Below are positions 7,143 to 10,441 of a stretch of 10,441 bases of DNA, piece by piece. The DNA lies in assembly GCA_945869935.1 (NCBI GenBank), contig CAMBSA010000029.1, forward strand, positions 1-10,441, read 5' to 3'. The notes under the pieces were generated by a model. The model made no database searches, was not told the DNA's origin, and was given only the letters and a program-made list of their open reading frames with translations. This stretch comes from Bordetella parapertussis. GTDB taxonomy: Bacteria > Pseudomonadota > Gammaproteobacteria > Burkholderiales > SG8-39. A program made the position numbers and the translations under genes. Within the stretch, counting starts at the first letter, position 1, and each line of letters starts with the position of its first letter.

Positions 7143-9764
7143 ATGGGTAAGCAATTAATCATCGCTGAGAAACCCTCCGTCGCGAACGACATTTCCCGCG
7201 CGATCGGCGGCTTTACCAGACACGGCGATTATTACGAGAGCGACGAGTACGTTCTCTCCTCAGCAATCGGGCATCTCCTGGAAATCGCAGCTCCGGAAGA
7301 GTTCGAGGTAAAGCGTGGCAAATGGTCATTTGCGAACCTGCCGGTCCTCCCTCCTCATTTTGACCTTCGGCCGATCGAAAAAAATGAGGAGCGACTGAAA
7401 CTCCTGGTCAAGCTGATCAAGAGAAAAGACGTAGACGGCCTGATAAATGCTTGTGATGCGGGACGAGAAGGTGAGCTGATTTTCCGCTACATCGTGCAGC
7501 ACGCGAAAGCCACCAAACCGATTCAACGCCTGTGGCTTCAATCGATGACGCAGGGCGCAATCCAGGAGGGTTTCGAAAAACTGCGGTCCGATCAGGACTT
7601 GCTTGCACTGGCCGATGCGGCGAAATGCCGCTCGGAAGCGGACTGGCTGGTCGGGATCAATGGCACCCGTGCCATGACAGCTTTCAATTCGAAGGAAGGC
7701 GGGTTTTACCTGACGACCGTCGGACGCGTTCAAACGCCGACTCTCGCAATACTTGTCGAACGTGAACAACGCATCCGTGCTTTTCGCTCGCGCGACTTCT
7801 GGGAAGTTCACGCCCGGTTTGGTGCCAAAACGGGCGAATATCCGGGCAGATGGTTCGATCCGGAGTTCAAGAAGTCTGAGGATGATGCCGAACGTCGCGC
7901 CGAACGCCTCTGGGATGAAGCCAAGGCCCTTTCGATCGTATCGGAATGCGAGGGGAAGACAGGCAGTGTTTCTGAGGAGTCCAAACCGTCCACGCAACTT
8001 TCGCCGCTGCTCTTTGACCTGACGAGTCTTCAACGAGAAGCAAACAGCCGGTTTGGGTTCTCCGCGCGCAATACCCTTGGCCTCGCGCAAGCGCTGTATG
8101 AAAAGCATAAGGTCCTTACTTATCCCCGGACAGACTCGCGCGCCTTGCCTGAGGACTACTTGAGCACCATCAAAAAGACCTTGTCAGACGCGCTTGGAGG
8201 CGACGCAAAGCGATCGAAAGCCAAAGAAGCAACGGCTCAAGGTGAATATTCGGGATTCGCCTCAAAGATTCTCGCCGAAGGCTGGGTTAAACCGAACAAA
8301 CGGATTTTTGACAACTCAAAGATATCCGATCACTTCGCGATTATTCCGACACTGCAGGCGCCAAAGCATCTCAGCGAACCCGAATCAAAAATATACGATC
8401 TTGTCGTGCGCAGGTTTTTAGCCGTTTTTTATCCTGCAGCCGAGTACCTCCAGACCACGCGCATCACACGTATTGAAAGCCACTCCTTCAAGACGGAAGG
8501 ACGCGTTCTTGTCAGGCCAGGATGGCTGGAAGTCTATGGCAAGGCCGCTGCCGTGGAGGGTGAGCATCTCGTTGCCGCGGATCCTCAGGAGGCTGTCACC
8601 GCGCTGGAAACCAGAGCGGAAGCGCTACAAACGAAACCTCCCGCGCGATATTCGGAAGCGACTCTTTTGTCCGCGATGGAGGGTGCGGGCAAGTTGATCG
8701 AGGACGATGAGTTGCGTGAAGCAATGCAGCAGAAGGGCTTGGGTACAGCAGCAACGCGTGCGGCTGTAATCGAAGGCCTTATCCGGGAAGATTACGTCCA
8801 CCGGAATATGCGTGAATTGGTGCCGACACCCAAAGCATTCTCCCTGCTATTTGCGTTGAAGCACTTTGGAATCGACGAACTTGTATCTCCGGAACTTACG
8901 GGGGACTGGGAATACAAGTTGAAGCAGATGGAACAAGGCAAGCTCGCCCGCGATGAATTCATGGGTCATATAACGGGAATCACCCGGGAATTCGTCGATA
9001 GAATAAAAAACGGGGACATTCCCGATACGGCTTTTTCCACCGTCGAAGCGCCCTGCCCGAAGTGCGGTGGCACCGTACAGGAAAACTACAGAAAGTTTCA
9101 GTGTCAAAAGTGCGACTTTTCTCTTTGGAAAGTCGTATCCGGGAGGGAATGGGCGCCGGAAGAAGTAGCAGAACTGATTCGAGACGGAAAAGTCGGGCCG
9201 ATTACCGGCTTCAGAAGCCGTTTGGGTCGTCCGTTCGTGGCGACGATTCGGCTAAACGCCGAGAACCGACTGGAGTTCGACTTCGGGCAGGAACGGCTCG
9301 ATGCATCGGGAGAACCCGAGAAGATCGACCTCACGGGCAAGGAACCTCTTGGGGCATGCCCGAAGTGCAAGTCCAATGTCTACGAACTGGACATGGCATA
9401 TGCATGTGAGAAATCTCTCGGTCCGGCCAAAACCTGTGATTTCCGGTCTGGAAAGATCATTCTGCAAAGACCGATAGAACGGGAACAAATGGTGAAACTC
9501 CTCACCACCGGACGAACTGACTTGTTGCCCAAGTTCATTTCGAAAAAGGGCCGCCCTTTTTCCGCATTTCTAGTAAAAGGCGCGGACGGGAAGGTGAGTT
9601 TTGAGTTTGCACCCAGAGCCGCAAAAAAAGCGGTGGTGCAAAAAACCGAGAAGCCCGAGACAGAGACGGTTTCAAAGTCCGAAGCCAAGAAACCTGTCGC
9701 GAAGAAATCAGTCAAAGTCGCCAAGAAAAAGGCTGCAAAGAAAAAGTCCGCTAAAGCAGGCTGA
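7143..9764 (+). CDS. topB: DNA topoisomerase III (type IA)
   Basis: Type IA topoisomerases cut one DNA strand through a tyrosine link, pass the other strand and reseal it; TopB mainly decatenates and resolves recombination or replication intermediates. The 873-residue protein opens with the Toprim domain: LIIAEKPSVA (5-14, catalytic Glu9) and ACDAGREGELIFR (103-115, Asp105 and Glu109, with Gly107 where many type IA enzymes have the second Asp, a variant seen in other TopB proteins). The active-site tyrosine is Tyr327 in KVLTYPRTDSR (323-333). KGLGTAATRAAVIEGL (531-546) is another hallmark. Beyond residue 630 are two cysteine clusters: Cys638/641/654/657, a zinc-ribbon pattern, and Cys739/742/755/765. 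The tail from about 827 is rich in Lys and Ala. The ATG has GAGAGGGA nine bases upstream. TopA is the main alternative, but the length and motif set favour TopB. Confidence 0.93.
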   Translation: MGKQLIIAEKPSVANDISRAIGGFTRHGDYYESDEYVLSSAIGHLLEIAAPEEFEVKRGKWSFANLPVLPPHFDLRPIEKNEERLKLLVKLIKRKDVDGLINACDAGREGELIFRYIVQHAKATKPIQRLWLQSMTQGAIQEGFEKLRSDQDLLALADAAKCRSEADWLVGINGTRAMTAFNSKEGGFYLTTVGRVQTPTLAILVEREQRIRAFRSRDFWEVHARFGAKTGEYPGRWFDPEFKKSEDDAERRAERLWDEAKALSIVSECEGKTGSVSEESKPSTQLSPLLFDLTSLQREANSRFGFSARNTLGLAQALYEKHKVLTYPRTDSRALPEDYLSTIKKTLSDALGGDAKRSKAKEATAQGEYSGFASKILAEGWVKPNKRIFDNSKISDHFAIIPTLQAPKHLSEPESKIYDLVVRRFLAVFYPAAEYLQTTRITRIESHSFKTEGRVLVRPGWLEVYGKAAAVEGEHLVAADPQEAVTALETRAEALQTKPPARYSEATLLSAMEGAGKLIEDDELREAMQQKGLGTAATRAAVIEGLIREDYVHRNMRELVPTPKAFSLLFALKHFGIDELVSPELTGDWEYKLKQMEQGKLARDEFMGHITGITREFVDRIKNGDIPDTAFSTVEAPCPKCGGTVQENYRKFQCQKCDFSLWKVVSGREWAPEEVAELIRDGKVGPITGFRSRLGRPFVATIRLNAENRLEFDFGQERLDASGEPEKIDLTGKEPLGACPKCKSNVYELDMAYACEKSLGPAKTCDFRSGKIILQRPIEREQMVKLLTTGRTDLLPKFISKKGRPFSAFLVKGADGKVSFEFAPRAAKKAVVQKTEKPETETVSKSEAKKPVAKKSVKVAKKKAAKKKSAKAG

Positions 9765-9812
9765 TTTCACCGTTCAATATTGTTCTGGATCGTCATCTCG
9801 CGCACAAAAGTT

Positions 9813-9843
9813 TTACCCGGGTCTGCGTATCAGGCCTGGGTAA
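9813..9843 (+). terminator. Probable terminator hairpin after topB
   Basis: The arms TTACCCGGGTCTG (9813-9825) and CAGGCCTGGGTAA (9831-9843) form a 13-base-pair stem with two G-U pairs around the loop CGTAT. It begins 48 bases after the topB stop. The downstream stretch to about 9860 is T-rich but interrupted (TATTCTTCGTTTTA), so termination may be partial. The stem is the strongest secondary structure in the right-end region. Confidence 0.6.
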
Positions 9844-9920
9844 GCATATTCTTCGTTTTATCGTGATTCCTCTCGGGTTGCCTGCCGAGACAAGGATCAA
9901 ATTTAGGGAGCCACTGAACA

Positions 9921-9937
9921 AGGGGGCTACGCCCCCT
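9921..9937. repeat. Perfect GC-rich palindrome
   Basis: AGGGGGC and GCCCCCT are perfect inverted arms of seven bases around the three-base loop TAC. No T-run follows on the plus strand and no A-run precedes it, so it is a weak candidate for a terminator in either direction. Small GC-rich hairpins of this kind are often dispersed repeats, but other copies cannot be looked for here; none occurs in this window. Confidence 0.5.
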
Positions 9938-9995
9938 CGTAACTCCCCCATCTCAGAGGGAACGCTGAACCTTCAAGCCTCGAAATTGGACTTGA

Positions 9996-10223
9996 TCAGT
10001 GATTCCTTAGGAGTCCCGCCTCAGCCTCTACAGCTTGATCCGGACGAACGAGCCGGTAAATCCTTAAACCAAGACACCACCCACCCGTACCAAGCGTTTC
10101 GGCCTCGTCATCAACAGATAAGGCTTGGGTCACTGTTTGTCTCGCGTAATCGCAGAAACCGGTAGCGACTTGTCCAATGTTTTCAAGGGTGACCCCACCC
10201 CCTCGATATAGGAAAGGCCCCCT
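9996..10223 (-). other. Short protein-like open frame, possible gene remnant
   Basis: The minus strand is open for 75 codons between stops. It contains segments that look like ordinary protein, such as VTLENIGQVATGFCDYARQ and LRIYRLVRPDQAVEAEAGLL near the end. There is no ATG; the only usable start is a GTG at 10133, giving 45 residues, with a poor ribosome site. I do not recognise the family. It could be the C-terminal remnant of a decayed gene or mobile element, or chance. Low confidence. Confidence 0.15.
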
Positions 10224-10229
10224 TCATTT

Positions 10230-10259
10230 TTGAAATCGCTTGGGCCGGGGTTATATAAA
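10230..10259 (+). promoter_or_regulatory. Candidate sigma-70 promoter near the right edge
   Basis: TTGAAA (10230-10235) is followed by TATATA after 16 bases or TATAAA after 18 bases (10254-10259), a strong fit to sigma-70 boxes and the best of those noticed by eye in this window. It points toward the right edge. No gene start follows before 10441, so it would give either a leader of more than 170 bases or a small RNA. Confidence 0.4.
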
Positions 10260-10441
10260 TTTCTCATCGGCATGCGGGTACATAGCGCGATGCGACTTCC
10301 GGTCAGCTTAAAGGGCAGCGTTCAGATCTGCCACATGGCAAAGTAAAATAATCAATAAAAGTAACAAAATCGTCATTAATGCACAAAAGTGGCGAAAATG
10401 ATATGTAAGTCCCCCACAGCGGATGTATAACCTTAATCGGT

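Larger units (their letters stand above)
9844..10441. other. Gene-poor right-end region of about 600 bases
   Basis: No reading frame here is convincing as a gene. A plus-strand open frame at 9863-10165 has low-complexity, proline- and arginine-rich content and no good ribosome site. A minus-strand open frame at 10223-9996 looks somewhat more protein-like but lacks an ATG. The part from about 10341 to 10405 is markedly AT-rich (runs such as AAAATAATCAATAAAAG) against GC-rich surroundings, which suggests an upstream control region for a gene beyond the window edge or transferred DNA. No tRNA, rRNA, CRISPR repeat, transposase or clear insertion-sequence end was found. Confidence 0.5.

Noticed and set aside
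7326..8108. 260-codon minus-strand open frame inside topB
   Set aside because: Antisense to conserved catalytic parts of TopB; no independent evidence of coding.
9961..10120. tRNA-like T-arm (GGTTCAGCGTTCC on the minus strand)
   Set aside because: No acceptor stem, anticodon arm or CCA end could be paired around it.
9863..10165. 100-codon plus-strand open frame
   Set aside because: Poor ribosome site, low-complexity composition, contains the GC palindrome; no family resemblance.
10348..10362. IHF-like site in the AT-rich tail
   Set aside because: AATCAA is present but the TTR part is not at the right distance.
10390..10408. Possible sigma-54 promoter (TGGC followed by TG)
   Set aside because: The GC at the -12 position is missing at the required spacing.

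Overview
The window looks like a piece of a betaproteobacterial chromosome of moderate to high GC. The main clue is gene order. A leftward cluster reads def, fmt, rsmB, a DUF4390 gene, then an NtrY-type sensor kinase. It diverges from a rightward cluster of a LysM/TsaP-like gene, dprA, smg and a topoisomerase III gene. The def-fmt-rsmB block back to back with a LysM-dprA block matches the layout known from Pseudomonas and enterobacteria. A DUF4390 gene plus ntrY after rsmB is, from memory, typical of Betaproteobacteria. Genus cannot be fixed from the sequence alone.

Leftward block (about 1-4065, minus strand). Peptide deformylase (def) and Met-tRNA formyltransferase (fmt) handle the N-formyl group at the start and end of translation initiation. 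RsmB makes m5C967 in 16S rRNA. A small exported DUF4390 protein follows, then the membrane sensor half of an NtrY-like histidine kinase, cut by the left window edge. The genes are packed tightly: fmt and rsmB overlap by 29 bases, and both rsmB/DUF4390 and DUF4390/ntrY overlap by ATGA. This indicates one translationally coupled operon.

Divergent control region (4066-4174). The 109 bases between def and the LysM gene must hold both promoters. Only weak sigma-70-like boxes are visible.

Rightward block (4175-9764, plus strand). A secreted LysM protein that fits the pilus secretin-associated TsaP family is followed 12 bases later by dprA, which loads RecA on incoming DNA in natural transformation. 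Next is smg (DUF494, function unknown), then a separate unit with its own 285-base leader and probable promoter: an 873-residue topoisomerase III with two cysteine clusters and a lysine-rich tail. TsaP plus DprA next to each other suggests a type IV pilus / competence link.

Right end (9765-10441). About 680 bases without a convincing gene: a probable terminator hairpin after topB, a perfect GC-rich palindrome, a short protein-like minus-strand reading frame, one good promoter-like element and an AT-rich tail. This is the only part that looks accessory or degenerate. I see no CRISPR array, rRNA, tRNA or intact insertion sequence. No clearly new system is present; the least explained stretches are the topB leader and the right-end region.
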